Shown piece after piece: positions 10,331 through 20,130 of a DNA stretch of 64,000 bases. This DNA is from Tubiluchus corallicola. Lineage: Eukaryota; Priapulida; Priapulimorpha; Priapulimorphida; Tubiluchidae. The stretch is from contig JAQGDQ010000006.1 in assembly GCA_030141605.1 (NCBI GenBank), positions 1-64,000 on the forward strand. The letters are read 5' to 3'. Under the pieces are notes generated by a model. That model worked only from the letters and a program-made list of their open reading frames with translations. It was not told where the DNA came from and searched no databases. Both the position numbers and the translations under genes were made by a program. Numbering within the stretch: the stretch's first letter is position 1; each line of letters starts with the position of its first letter.

Positions 10331-10486
10331 CTAGAAATAAACTTAAAAAGAAACTGCAACGTTTATAGCATCTACCAGTGGTAAACAAGTACAAAGTTCC
10401 TATTTACTGTGATGACAGCTAGAACACGTGAGTGAGGGCAAAGCTATAAGTCGATAGGATTTCGAATGTGGAAGAGGGAAACTCAC

Positions 10487-10522
10487 CATCAATATCAAAT
10501 ATAAAGGACTTTTTCTGTCTTT
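10487..10522 (-). CDS. Gene A small exon, upstream edge uncertain
   Basis: The minus strand reads RQKKSFIFDID and one extra G before a clear GTGAGT donor, which completes Val with the next exon at 10233-10330. Three phase-compatible acceptors exist upstream, at 10522 (CTAG), about 10541 (ACAAAG) and 10567 (CCACAAG). The nearest is annotated. Alternatively this is a first exon with ATG at 10638-10640, because an in-frame stop precedes that ATG and the frame is open throughout (MTTAPFIYKFV...). The 5' edge is therefore a choice between two gene models. Confidence 0.45.
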
Positions 10523-11234
10523 CTAGCTTTAGAATTACTTTGTATTGTTTTTTTTTGTTGAACATCGCTTGTGGATGTTGTAGACATTGCAGTATTGTAT
10601 TGTTAAGCACGAATTTGTATATGAATGGTGCAGTTGTCATAGTATTATGTTGTTAAGTTCTTGTACATAAACAGTTGTTGATAACAGATATAAACATAAA
10701 TTGTCAGCGAGACGCATCAAATGGCAAGTCGCAATACTAAAATTACTTTCAAATAACTCTGTATCACAAATTCTTAGATTTAGTGTGGTATTCAGTAACG
10801 TTTCAATTCCTGGTTAATTTTCGAGACTTTGCTACTTAACGTAGATTGTGCATGCTTGATTGTTTTGATATCTCTATCAATCTGCATTATTTTAGTATCT
10901 AGTGTTGTCATCTTACTTGCTACTTCATGCAGCAGTCTAACTGTCTCATTATCGCTATTACTGACAACTTTGTTTTGACTTGGAGAAGTATCATCATCAT
11001 ATCATCATTACATGTTTGTGTAGTTGTTGCAAAGCCAGCGGAGCTTTCGTTAGAAGTATTTGACTTTTTACATTTAATTTTGTCTCTACCTCAATTCATA
11101 ATATTTCACAATAGAGTTCAGTATGGAATAACCACTTTAAACATCAAATTTCATTGATTTTTATAAAAAAATTTCCAGAGCAAATTTTAAGAGACCTTCT
11201 ACAGTGCATGCATTATACAGGGAAAACCGTAATT

Positions 11235-11981
11235 GTAGGGCGCCGAGTAGCCCACTAGCCAAAGTAGGACACTTCTGTCAAAACGCATGTGCATAAATTT
11301 GCGGAAAAGCGGCGCCTTACATGAGCAGCCGAAGTAAGACACTAGCGATTTCTGTCGAGAATCGAGATTGATGACATACAAGAACATAAAAGTAAATTTG
11401 TTTTAGAAAAAAATGAACTTTATAATAATGATGGCGAGTCCCTGACAATTTACAAATGTATTTTTACAACAATATCATCATTATTATTAGCTCCATTAAT
11501 AATATCATAAAATTAAACTAAGTATCTAATGCTTTAAAGAGAGAAACTATGTAGGGCATATTAATTGCTAACCTGTTTACGAAGTAGAAAACAATTATTT
11601 GTCCAAGACAGAGTGAAAAGCATCACCTGTCTGTGAAGCAAGTCAATATAAAAAATATATACCTTAAACAGATGTTGGAATCTCCTAAGTAGTGGGTTTA
11701 TTTCATTTCAAAAAGATTAATATCGAAGCCAAATTTGATATTGGCCATTTTACTAGCTCAAAATAAGATTCTTTTATTTTACCAGATGTATAATAGATTA
11801 TTCAACGTATATTATTATTCCATAAATAAGGACAACGGACGGTGCCACTATACTTAACAACTCAATTTGCAACCTGTTTCTAGTGTCCAACTTGGGCAGC
11901 CCATGTACGACCCGTCCTACTTGGGCTAGCCCATGTATGCCAATTGTCCTAGTTCGGCTAGTGGGTTACTTGGCGCCCAAC
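11235..11981 (-). mobile_element. Non-autonomous TIR DNA transposon, copy 2
   Basis: This 747-bp element has imperfect ~36-base terminal inverted repeats. The left end GTAGGGCGCCGAGTAGCCCA and the complement of the right end GTTGGGCGCCAAGTAACCCA differ at a few sites. Its right half, read on the minus strand, matches the left half of copy 1, including the AATAATTTATTATACATCT-like block. It is therefore the same family inserted in reverse orientation. Subterminal GTAGGACAC/GTGTCCTAC words are repeated as in copy 1. It has no transposase ORF and no clear target-site duplication. It abuts the LINE endonuclease fragment at 11990. Confidence 0.8.
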
Positions 11982-11989
11982 ACGTATAA

Positions 11990-12604
11990 TGCATAACGGG
12001 GAAAACAATATACACGTACTGTAGTCATACTGTAATAAGTCACTATTAGTATCTCCGCACACATAGGCCAATTTATCTGTTTTGCTAATTTGATTCAGAA
12101 GGTTGTCCATCTCTTCGTGAAAATGTCTTACTCTTAGTCCAGTTTTTGGATGGCGGTAAATCACCCCAAAAATAATATTTTTACTAGAAATTTTTGTTGA
12201 CAATTCTGCAAAAAAATGTTCAACCTGAATATGGCTAAGCACAGGGAGCAAGGTATCATTTATCACCTTATCACATTCTATTTTCAAATTTCTTTTAATT
12301 TGAAATTCTATAGAATTTTTAATATATAAGGCTACACCACCTGCATTAGTTACTGAGTTGTGTGAAATATAAGTGCAGCCGGGGAGAGAACATAAAAAGG
12401 TTGATGATCTTTTATACGAGTTTCACTATTAATGGCGATAACATCAGGGGCCTGAGAAAAATAACAAAGTACATCATGCATACTCGAGTAATTTTTGGTT
12501 AAACTATTCGTATTCATATGGACAAACAAAAAATTCATTTTTATCTGCATTGAGATTGATTTCATTAGAGATTCGAGTTCATAATAATTACATGTGAAGT
12601 TCAT
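11990..12604 (-). pseudogene. LINE endonuclease-domain fragment
   Basis: Two minus-strand open pieces (about 12604-12350 and 12287-11990) together resemble the APE-like endonuclease at the start of non-LTR retrotransposon ORF2. The first has an N-terminal NFLFVHMNTNSLTKN strand and PDVIAINSETRIKDH, where the SETR motif corresponds to the catalytic Glu. The second has IIFGVIYRHPKTG and YVCGDTNSDLL, where the family usually has GDFN. The Phe-to-Thr change and the break between pieces indicate decay. No RT domain follows, because the copy ends near the TIR element at 11981. It may belong to the same LINE family as the 6.1-6.8 kb fragment, but the two share no overlapping region. Confidence 0.78.
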
Positions 12605-12706
12605 CGAATGATGATCAGGATCATAAGAATCAGCTTTGTTAGGATTTGGAGAAAAATTTGTGCGCTCAGTTACATTACGAACAGGCGCTGTTCCAGAGCC
12701 ACTTAC

Positions 12707-12793
12707 CTGTCAAAATAATGTTGAGAAATCCCGAGATATATCCTAAAGCCAATTCTTGCGCAGCATCCGGAGGAAAATCACCACTGTATATTT
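12707..12793 (-). CDS. Candidate upstream exon of gene A
   Basis: This 87-base minus-strand exon has a strong GTAAGT donor (ACAG/GTAAGT) and a TTTTTGCTCTTGAG acceptor. It takes one base from upstream, then reads IYSGDFPPDAAQELALGYIS and GFLNIILT, leaving one base (G). That phase fits any of the alternative starts of the next exon at 10487. The sequence looks like structured protein, with an Ala/Leu-rich helix following a Pro-Pro turn. Its link to gene A rests on strand, order and phase only. No further upstream exon was found. Confidence 0.5.
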
Positions 12794-12949
12794 CTCAAGA
12801 GCAAAAATTCGAGCAGTTTACTCCATAGTTTAAAAAAACGCGGTTCCAATAACCCAATACGACCTAATCTAATCATATGTCAAGAAAATTGACTGTTTTC
12901 TAAAATTCTAGCAATTACTCGTACAACGAGGCTTGAAAGAACGAACAAA

Positions 12950-13370
12950 GGCAAGCACTTAGTAATATGAGCAAAACTGGGGAAAACAGCGATTTGAAAT
13001 GGGTTTTCCCCATTTTCCGGGCGGCTCCACATATTTGCAAACCTTTTTTACGACCCCTGGCGGCTGCTGAATGCTGATACTTTGCAGTAAAGCTTCTGGA
13101 GTACACGTAAACAGAAAAATATCATGATTATTTGACGGTAGCTTTTTTGTTTTACTGCATACATTTTTTTAAGTGATAATGGTGCAGTGGCGATTAGTTC
13201 TCCATTGGCTACGCCCGAACGAAACGGGTTTCCCCGTTTTGTAGTTGCAGAGTTGTTTATTCTTGCTACGACCAGCTACTGACCTTTTGGAGTCAACGTA
13301 AAATTACTGCAAAGAAATTATTATGATTATTTAGTTTCTGTAAAGGCACAAATGATGTGACAAATTATTA
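12950..13370. repeat. Degenerate direct repeat pair
   Basis: Two diverged copies lie at about 12960-13135 and 13205-13345. Both carry a GAAA(T/C)GGGTTT(T)CCCC palindromic word, a TACGACC word, a GGAGT(A/C)(C/A)ACGTAAA word, and end in AAATATCATGATTATTT or AAATTATTATGATTATTT. The short ORF on the minus strand here shows no homology. The nature of the repeat is unknown. Confidence 0.4.
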
Positions 13371-13694
13371 TGATTATTAATAAAACAAATTTTTGAAAAC
13401 GTTTGTGAGAGGCATTTACTCCAAGGATTATTGTAGATAAATCAAGTATTAAATCATTTTATAAGAGAAACACATTCCAGTCAATGAAGTTTTCGTCCAA
13501 ATTAAAGCAGGGATTACAAAAAAATCATCCACAGTGACACATAAACAAAATATAAATCTGACAAGCACCAGATAAAACAGGCAATTCAACACAATTATAA
13601 GATGATTTCAACATTATAAAAAAGTTGTAGCCCTATATCGTCTAAAATTGTATATCGTAAAAGAATGTGGGAAAGCTTGAAGGTAAGTTAGGTA

Positions 13695-14750
13695 CAGATA
13701 ATTATGGTACAAGCAAATTTTGGCGCTAGGAAAATTTGGTACAAGGAATTTTTGGTATGCATTAACATTTTCGTATAGGTAAATTATGTACTATCATCTT
13801 TAGGTACAAGGAATTTTTGGTACTAGGAAAAAGTGGTATGGGAATGTTTGGTACAAAGAAATTATGGTATCAGGATTGTTTGGTACTAAGAAATTTGGTA
13901 CTAGGAAAATATGGTATGGGGGAAGATATCATAATATGAAAGTTTGGTACTGGAAAATTTGATTCCGAAAAAGAAAGCACTTCTATATCTCAGTATTATT
14001 GTTTCAACTAGATATAAAGAAGTTCATTCGGTAAAGAGGAAATCTAATAATTGGAAAGTAAAGTTTATTAAAGAGTTCATAAAATACTACAGTGCAATAA
14101 ATAGTGCATGGCAGCTAGAATTTTATACCACTTATGTAGGTACATTTAAGAATTCATTCAGCAAAAAATGAAAGATCTCAGCTCACCATGCAAATGTTCA
14201 AAAAGCTCAGTTAATTTCTTTTTTCTAGTGAAACGATCATTTTCTCTGTGTTTGTTATACAAACATTATTAATCTAATATAAGAACATGGCGGTGATGAC
14301 TGATCATTGAAAAAACGTCCTGCATAAGCATAGTTTGGTTTCTGGGGAGGCCCACAAAATGGAGTGAGAATTGTTCTTTTCCTCCCTGCCGGCAGTGCTG
14401 ACGGTGATGGTGTAATGTTGTCATGATGTTGCTCTTGGTAGTGGTGGCAGTGGCAGAGATGGGGTGTCATCATCATCTTCGTACTTGTCACAGTCATCAC
14501 TGTTGTCAGCAGCAACGGCAAAAACAACAACGATAACGACAGTAATAGCAACAAAACGACAAATGTAATAATGACAACAATGATGACGATGATGATGACG
14601 ACGATGAAGCCAACAAAAACAGCAAGCAAGAAACTAACATACAACAAGAATAACAACAACATAAGCAGCAGCAACGACGACGACAACACCTACAATAACA
14701 ACAGCAATAAAACGACAAAAGTGACTATGGTGGCATGATGACATCAATAA

Positions 14751-14781
<31 letters not shown>

Positions 14782-15190
14782 ACCAGTAGCAATCACAAAA
14801 AAGATCAAATAAGAAACAAGCAAGCAACAAAAAAAAACAACAACAACAAAGACAAATAACAAAAACAAATAAAGAGGAAGCAAACAAAAACAAAATTACT
14901 AAAAACAAATGCAGCAATATGAGCCCCTATAAGTGGTTCGAGTATATAGGTTATATAAAATATACTATCGTAGAACTAAAACTTTCCTTGTGCTAAAACT
15001 TTCTTTGTATCGAATTTTTCTAGTATCAAACTTTCCCAGTACTAAACTTGTTCCGTACTATTTTTACCTTGTACTATATTTACTAGTACCAAAAATTCGG
15101 CATGCCTGTTAAAACTTCGTTAGTGCCATATTTACCATTGCCACATTTTTTCTGTACCAAATTTTCCCAGTACCAAAATTCTAGAATCTA
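13695..15190. mobile_element. Foldback-like element with degenerate GGTAC-word arms
   Basis: The left arm (13703-13965) is a string of variants of TTTGGTACTAGGAAAA spaced roughly every 15-20 bases. The right arm (about 14965-15185) is made of the same word in opposite orientation (TTTTCCCAGTACCAAA and variants). The two arms can pair and enclose about 1 kb. The core holds an unassigned 75-codon ORF (13944-14171) and low-complexity trinucleotide repeats. This architecture, with long inverted arms made of short tandem words, is that of foldback elements. No transposase is present. Confidence 0.6.
14400..14890. repeat. GAT/GAC/CAA trinucleotide low-complexity core
   Basis: Interspersed (GAT)n, (GAC)n, (GTG)n and (CAA)n runs include an uninterrupted GATGATGATG run at about 14748-14771 followed by GGTGGTGGTGG, and a CAACAACAACAA run at about 14841-14852. 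Long ORFs on the minus strand (up to 144 codons of Leu, Ser and Cys) are purely compositional. Confidence 0.8.
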
Positions 15191-15839
15191 GAATTTAGAA
15201 GTAGTATATTTATTTTTATGTATATGTATATATTTACAGCTGTAATTGGCAGTGTGCCTACTGGCAAGTAAATCAAATGTTAATGAACTCAATGATAACC
15301 ATGAACAAAGTAGTACACAAATATTACTGAAACTTAAAACAATTTTGAGCATGAAGAAACACATTAAGTACAACACTTGTTGTTGAGATTTCAGAAACAA
15401 CATTAATAAGAATTTAAGTTTTTCAATTTCAACAGTGAATTTCAAATGAAGTCACTTTTATTCTCAGTGAAAATCTAGACTTGAACTTCAAATCCATCAA
15501 TATCTTCAATAACTGTTCAATAATAATCAAAAATAGTAGCTGCATACTGTCAGTCTATTTACAAACAATGCAACATAGGCACATATTAAAATTAACTGGT
15601 TGTACCTAAACTTGTGCAAAAGTTGCAAAATGTAAAATGATAATAAGATCAACAAACTATAAAACTGCAAGTAAATAAGTATAATGATCTTAATTCTCAT
15701 CATTCCTTGTCACTAAATAATTTGACAAACAAATTATTCACAATCATTTCAAAGTGTTCAATTATCCTAAAAAAAACACAAAACTGGTCTCAAAATGAAT
15801 ACATGTAAATTTAAACGTGTTTGCAAAAAAACAACGAAA

Positions 15840-16100
15840 TTCACTATACAGAGTTCATTCTCTGAACCTCAAAGGTTTTCTGACTTCTCTACCAGAACGA
15901 GTTGTTACAATGCTACTCCTAGGTTCTGGCTTCCATGTGGTCCAAGCCTATTTACTAGAAACGTGTTTCCCAGGATTCATTTCTCAGAAAAAAATTTGTC
16001 AGAAAAACGTATTCCTACAAAAGTATTTTCAGAAAATGCTTTTGCTAGACAACTCGTTTCTCAGAAAAAACATTTTCTAGGAAGACTTTTAACAAAAAAA
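15840..16100 (+). repeat. Degenerate TTTCTCAGAAAAA word repeat
   Basis: Variants of TT(T/C)(T/G)CAGAAAAA recur about every 18-25 bases between 15955 and 16085, giving two overlapping small ORFs rich in Phe, Ser and Lys. It resembles the word-array style of the foldback arms just upstream and may be a decayed relative. No protein homology is seen. Confidence 0.4.
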
Positions 16101-16194
16101 TCACGGTTTTATTTTTATTTCCTAAATCTGTTATTTTAGTTAGATGAAGTTTTCGAAATCTTTCTTTCTGTTGCTTCTCCCTCTTTACCTCCTT

Positions 16195-16350
16195 CTCTGG
16201 CTATCTTCTCTCCTGCCTGCCTACCTACCTACCTGCCTGCCTGCCTACTGTCCTACTTGTCTGCCTGCTTGTCAGCCTGCTTGCTTAGCTGCCGATCTGT
16301 GTACCTGTCTGTCTACCTGCCTACTTACCTATCTACCCTCCTACCTGCTC
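16195..16350 (+). repeat. CCTG/CCTA tetranucleotide microsatellite
   Basis: Interrupted (CCTG)n and (CCTA)n runs span about 150 bases, the cleanest at 16214-16252. The overlapping ORF encodes a Leu/Pro/Cys/Tyr-rich low-complexity peptide and is not a gene. Confidence 0.85.
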
Positions 16351-16930
16351 CTGTTTTTTCAAGCGCATAATTTTACAACAGTCAAAAGAAATCAAGTGCA
16401 AATTAACAAAAAAATTAGTTTGTTTACAAATCATATTAAACAGAATTTAACACCAGAAATAATTTATTTACAACCATATCAAAAACAGAATTTTAGAACA
16501 GTAAAAAATTATCTGAAATACCATCAGAATTCGTGAGATTGATTGTAATTACATAATTGCCACTAGTTTAGTCTCTTGGAACTTACAAATGAACGTCGGT
16601 ACTATTTATTACACATGCCTGTTTTATTGAAAAGTCATGCATAAAATTTTCAAAACTATAGTATTGCGCTGTGCTATAATCGTTATTAAAACTTTAAATT
16701 CTTGTTCATGATCTGAGGATGAAACAAGTTTTTTTTTGTTTCTTTTGTATTTTCGTGATTGGATTCTGCAAAATCAATTAAAATTGCAATCAACTTTGAG
16801 TTCTTACGTTATGGGCTGTTCAACAACTCATATAAAGTGATGAAATGCCTGCAATAATAACACTGGATTAAGTAAAAAAAATTACCATTTTGGTTGTGGA
16901 TTTTTTGTTATAAATAGTGTACTGCAGGGC

Positions 16931-17235
16931 TGTGATGAGGTAGTGTAATACTGGCAGGGGAATACAGCAGACTTCTCAGGTGTGCGTGTGAACGTGGCTT
17001 TAACTAGCACATAGATTCTTATTCTGACCTTGTGTTAGTGGGAGCCACTAGTCACGTGCACACCTGAGCTTATAAAAAGGGTAGGTCTGCTGTAGATCCT
17101 TGTCAGTGGTCAGTGGGCGTCTGATCTCATCTCAGCTTTGTTCGCACTTCATCAGGCTTTCTGTTTGCTCCATTCGGTAAGCTGTCTGGAACGTTTATTT
17201 TTTTGGGTAATAAATCGTCATTTTTATTTTATTCA
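16931..17235 (+). promoter_or_regulatory. Candidate 5' LTR of the Gypsy element
   Basis: This ~305-base stretch just upstream of gag starts TGTGATGAGG and ends ATTCA, so it has TG...CA ends. It contains a TATA-like box CTTATAAAAAGG at about 17069-17080 and an AATAAA polyadenylation-type signal at 17208-17213, in the order expected of an LTR. A TGG at 17239 could begin the tRNA primer-binding site. Without a second LTR in the window the ends cannot be confirmed. Confidence 0.5.
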
Positions 17236-17257
17236 TTTTGGTTTTTGTCTTTGAGTC

Positions 17258-19246
17258 ATGCCGCACAGTGTAGGCCGCGATGCCATCCGTTCTGCTTCCA
17301 CTAAAAGCGGAGAGCAGTCCACTGGTGTCAGAACAAGTGGGATGTTACCCTCATCTGGGCATTCCGATTATTGTACTGCGGTTGATGTTGACTTAGAACG
17401 GTTACAACACCGTCAGCTTGCCGATTTTCTATTAGAACAGAGTGTGTATTCTTCTAATGGTCAAGAATTAAGGGGCACTGCCTTAGATTCTACGGAACAT
17501 TGCTATAGTTTTGATGTTAGTTGTACTAATAATGAGGATGTATTGTCGATCTGTGCTTGTAATACAACTAATCCTTTTGTTACTTGCCCTGTGCATAACC
17601 CTTGTACTGAAAAGCATGCAGCGAAGCCATCTGAATGTTCAAGTAGGCAAAGCCAAGGTCAGCTACCTTTGCTACCTGCTACTTCACAACATTCCGCTTC
17701 CCAGCCTAGCGCGAGTACTTGGGGCATGTCTAATATTGATTTTCTTTCAGGGCACGCGGCTAGCGATCCAAATGCAGCATTGGGCACGCGAGTTAGTCCA
17801 AGTAATCAAAATTTTCGGCAAAATTTCGCGTCAGATACTTATCAAATCAGACAACTGTGTCAAATCAGACAACAGTTGTCTAGTATTTCTGAGAGTTTTC
17901 AAGACCTGAGAAATGTGGTTGCTACGCTGCCTCAGGCAATTTTTAGTGCCATTTTGGATTTTACCGCATGTCGCGAACCAGAGACGCCTACAACAGGTGG
18001 TATTTTGGCAAAGAAGCCTCTTTTGGGTTCTACCCCTGTAATGGCGAATACTGACACTGCTGACGCGCAGCATCAAAATCAAGGGTCTAGCCAGATTCAA
18101 AATGGTCCTTCTGGCTCCACCCCACGTGTACGTTTTGAAACTGGCCTAAGCAATCTAGACCAGTCTTTCGAGCCCATTTTGCGGACTTCCGGTTGTTCTA
18201 CTGCACAAACAGGTTTGGCAACCAGCACCGTGGCACAAAATGTCGATAATGCTGCGGTAAACATGGCGAGTGACATCAGCATGGGGCGGCTCGGTGAAAA
18301 GGCACTCCGAGGTCTACCACCTTTTGATGGCGAGACAGTGTCTTGGGAAAGTTTTGAGGCACAGTTCCAGCTTCTCCGTCGGGCTAATGGCTGGGACAAC
18401 ACCGAGGCTGGTGCGCGATTAGCATTAAAATTAAAAGGGAGTGCTGCGGGCGTGCTGGAAGTCATTCCAGAGGCGCAAAGGTCCAACTATGATGTCCTTT
18501 CGTCGGCTCTTTGTCGTAGATACGGCTATCAAAATAGAGAGAGCGTTTATCGTGCGCATTATAACGCCAGAGTACGCCACACTGGGGAAGATTTAAGGCA
18601 ATACGCTGAGCAATTGCGCGTTCTTTATCATCGTGCATTTCCAACCGTTGATACAAAAACTGCTGAGCAACAGCTAATTCATAAATTCGTAGATGGTTTA
18701 ATGGATTCTGAGTTAGCAATACACATTCAGCAAAGTGTACCGCCTGATCTCGCAAGTGCTTTAGCTACCGCACTTACAGTTGAGTCCATTCGGGCTACGT
18801 CTAAACGAGTAACAGAAAACGAACCCCCAAGCAAAAGCTCGATTAAGGTTCAGCACCTACCTGTTACCTCGCCCCCCAGTTCGAAATCCAAAAGCCCAAA
18901 TAACGACGTTAGCAAATCTGCTCTTAATCGCACCCCTGAAAAACACGGCAGAGTTTCAAATGTTGGCCAGAATAAGTCTGCTAAACCTACGGGTCGTGGT
19001 TCAGGCCCAGTTTGTTATAATTGTGGTGGTTTTGGGCATTTAGCGAGACAGTGCTCTTCCCCTCCCCATAGTTGGACAGGCCAACCAACTCGCCATAGAG
19101 CACAATTTTCTAATAATTTTTGCCAAAACAATGGTTTTTCTGCAAATATGGGGCAAAATTATCCATGTACTGGGACTACCCCCCAAAATTATTACCATTC
19201 AACAGCTAAGTACAACAACTTCGGTCGTGGGCGTTCGCATTTTTAA
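17258..19246 (+). CDS. Gypsy Gag polyprotein (662 aa)
   Basis: This is the structural Gag protein of the retrotransposon, which would form the cytoplasmic particle that packages its RNA. The N-terminal ~340 residues are Ser/Gln/Asn-rich. A capsid-type region begins LPPFDGETVSWESFEAQF at about residue 350 and runs to about 510, with the typical RRYGYQNRE segment. A single CCHC knuckle, CYNCGGFGHLARQC (C-X2-C-X4-H-X4-C), lies near residue 586, followed by a Gly/Asn/Gln-rich tail. The ATG is preceded by no other long start in frame. The ORF has no internal stop or frameshift. It overlaps the pol frame, which lies at -1, by about 37 bases. Confidence 0.9.
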   Translation: MPHSVGRDAIRSASTKSGEQSTGVRTSGMLPSSGHSDYCTAVDVDLERLQHRQLADFLLEQSVYSSNGQELRGTALDSTEHCYSFDVSCTNNEDVLSICACNTTNPFVTCPVHNPCTEKHAAKPSECSSRQSQGQLPLLPATSQHSASQPSASTWGMSNIDFLSGHAASDPNAALGTRVSPSNQNFRQNFASDTYQIRQLCQIRQQLSSISESFQDLRNVVATLPQAIFSAILDFTACREPETPTTGGILAKKPLLGSTPVMANTDTADAQHQNQGSSQIQNGPSGSTPRVRFETGLSNLDQSFEPILRTSGCSTAQTGLATSTVAQNVDNAAVNMASDISMGRLGEKALRGLPPFDGETVSWESFEAQFQLLRRANGWDNTEAGARLALKLKGSAAGVLEVIPEAQRSNYDVLSSALCRRYGYQNRESVYRAHYNARVRHTGEDLRQYAEQLRVLYHRAFPTVDTKTAEQQLIHKFVDGLMDSELAIHIQQSVPPDLASALATALTVESIRATSKRVTENEPPSKSSIKVQHLPVTSPPSSKSKSPNNDVSKSALNRTPEKHGRVSNVGQNKSAKPTGRGSGPVCYNCGGFGHLARQCSSPPHSWTGQPTRHRAQFSNNFCQNNGFSANMGQNYPCTGTTPQNYYHSTAKYNNFGRGRSHF

Positions 19247-20130
19247 AAGCGGGTGGCAGGAGAAGGAGACAGCCAGCCACTCGCACTAGACGAGCAGTCT
19301 CCATAGGAGCACCCACATCGCATTACACCATTAATTATTCTGCGTCGGTTCGTAACAAAAACGCTTATAAGCAACCTGCGCTTGGTTTGTATGTGCGCGG
19401 CTCAATAAACGGTCGTGTTTGTCGCATTTTAGTTGACACTGGTGCGAGTCAGACAACAGTAAGAAAAGAATTTCTTTCCTTACCAACTGAAGAAATTTTA
19501 TTAGAAAATCGCAAAGCTTTAAGCGCAAACGGATCTGAGCTTGAATTGCGTGGCCCAGTTAATGTTTCTTTGCAACTTGGCAATGAACCGGAAATGTGGT
19601 CTGGCGCAGTACCGGTTTGGCTTTCGAATGACATTGTAGGTGATGATTGTGTGCTTGGCCTGGATTGGCTTCGTGCTAATCATGTTAGCGTGAACACCGC
19701 TAAAAATTTATTGATTTTCCCAGACGGTCAGTTTGTTAAAATTTTTCCCTTAGCGAACGGTACTACTGATATTTTAAATGTAAACCAAATAATTTTGCCT
19801 CCATTCTCTGAAACTGTACTAGAAGGTAGACCAGCTGTGCCGTTGCCACTTGCCACAGGCATGATTACCCGTGTAAATCATGACTTTTTCTGTCGGGAAG
19901 GTGTTTTAACTGGCCGTGTAACTGCACCCCCTGGTGCAAATACTGTTAAAACATTGCTTGCAAATTTGTCACCTAAACCTGTGACTATACCAGTTAATGA
20001 AGTGATTGGTCGGTGGGAAGTTGTGCAAGAACTTCCTGAACCACTCGAACCTAAACCCGTTCAAAAACGCAATGGTTTTCCTGCTATTATAAAATTAAAC
20101 AAATGCACCCATCTATCTGAACCTGTTTGA
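19210..20130 (+). CDS. Gypsy pol, protease portion, ending at TGA
   Basis: The pol frame opens after a TAA at 19207-19209, overlaps the end of gag and runs to a TGA at 20128-20130. The aspartic protease lies near 19390-19700, with ILVDTGASQTTV (catalytic Asp in DTGA) and the C-terminal VLGLDWLRAN. It would cleave Gag and Pol. The first Met codon in frame would cut off N-terminal sequence, so pol is probably made by -1 frameshifting from gag. A run of five T residues directly before the gag stop (19239-19246, ATTTTTAA) would allow slippage. Confidence 0.82.
   Translation, partial: VQQLRSWAFAFLKAGGRRRRQPATRTRRAVSIGAPTSHYTINYSASVRNKNAYKQPALGLYVRGSINGRVCRILVDTGASQTTVRKEFLSLPTEEILLENRKALSANGSELELRGPVNVSLQLGNEPEMWSGAVPVWLSNDIVGDDCVLGLDWLRANHVSVNTAKNLLIFPDGQFVKIFPLANGTTDILNVNQIILPPFSETVLEGRPAVPLPLATGMITRVNHDFFCREGVLTGRVTAPPGANTVKTLLANLSPKPVTIPVNEVIGRWEVVQELPEPLEPKPVQKRNGFPAIIKLNKCTHLSEPV

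Noticed and set aside
14255-14718. Long Leu/Ser/Cys ORFs on the minus strand
   Set aside because: They arise from GAT/GAC/CAA trinucleotide runs and have no protein-like composition.
16144-16536. 130-codon plus-strand ORF resembling a secreted Cys-rich protein
   Set aside because: Its core is the CCTG/CCTA microsatellite, and the remainder lacks any recognised family.
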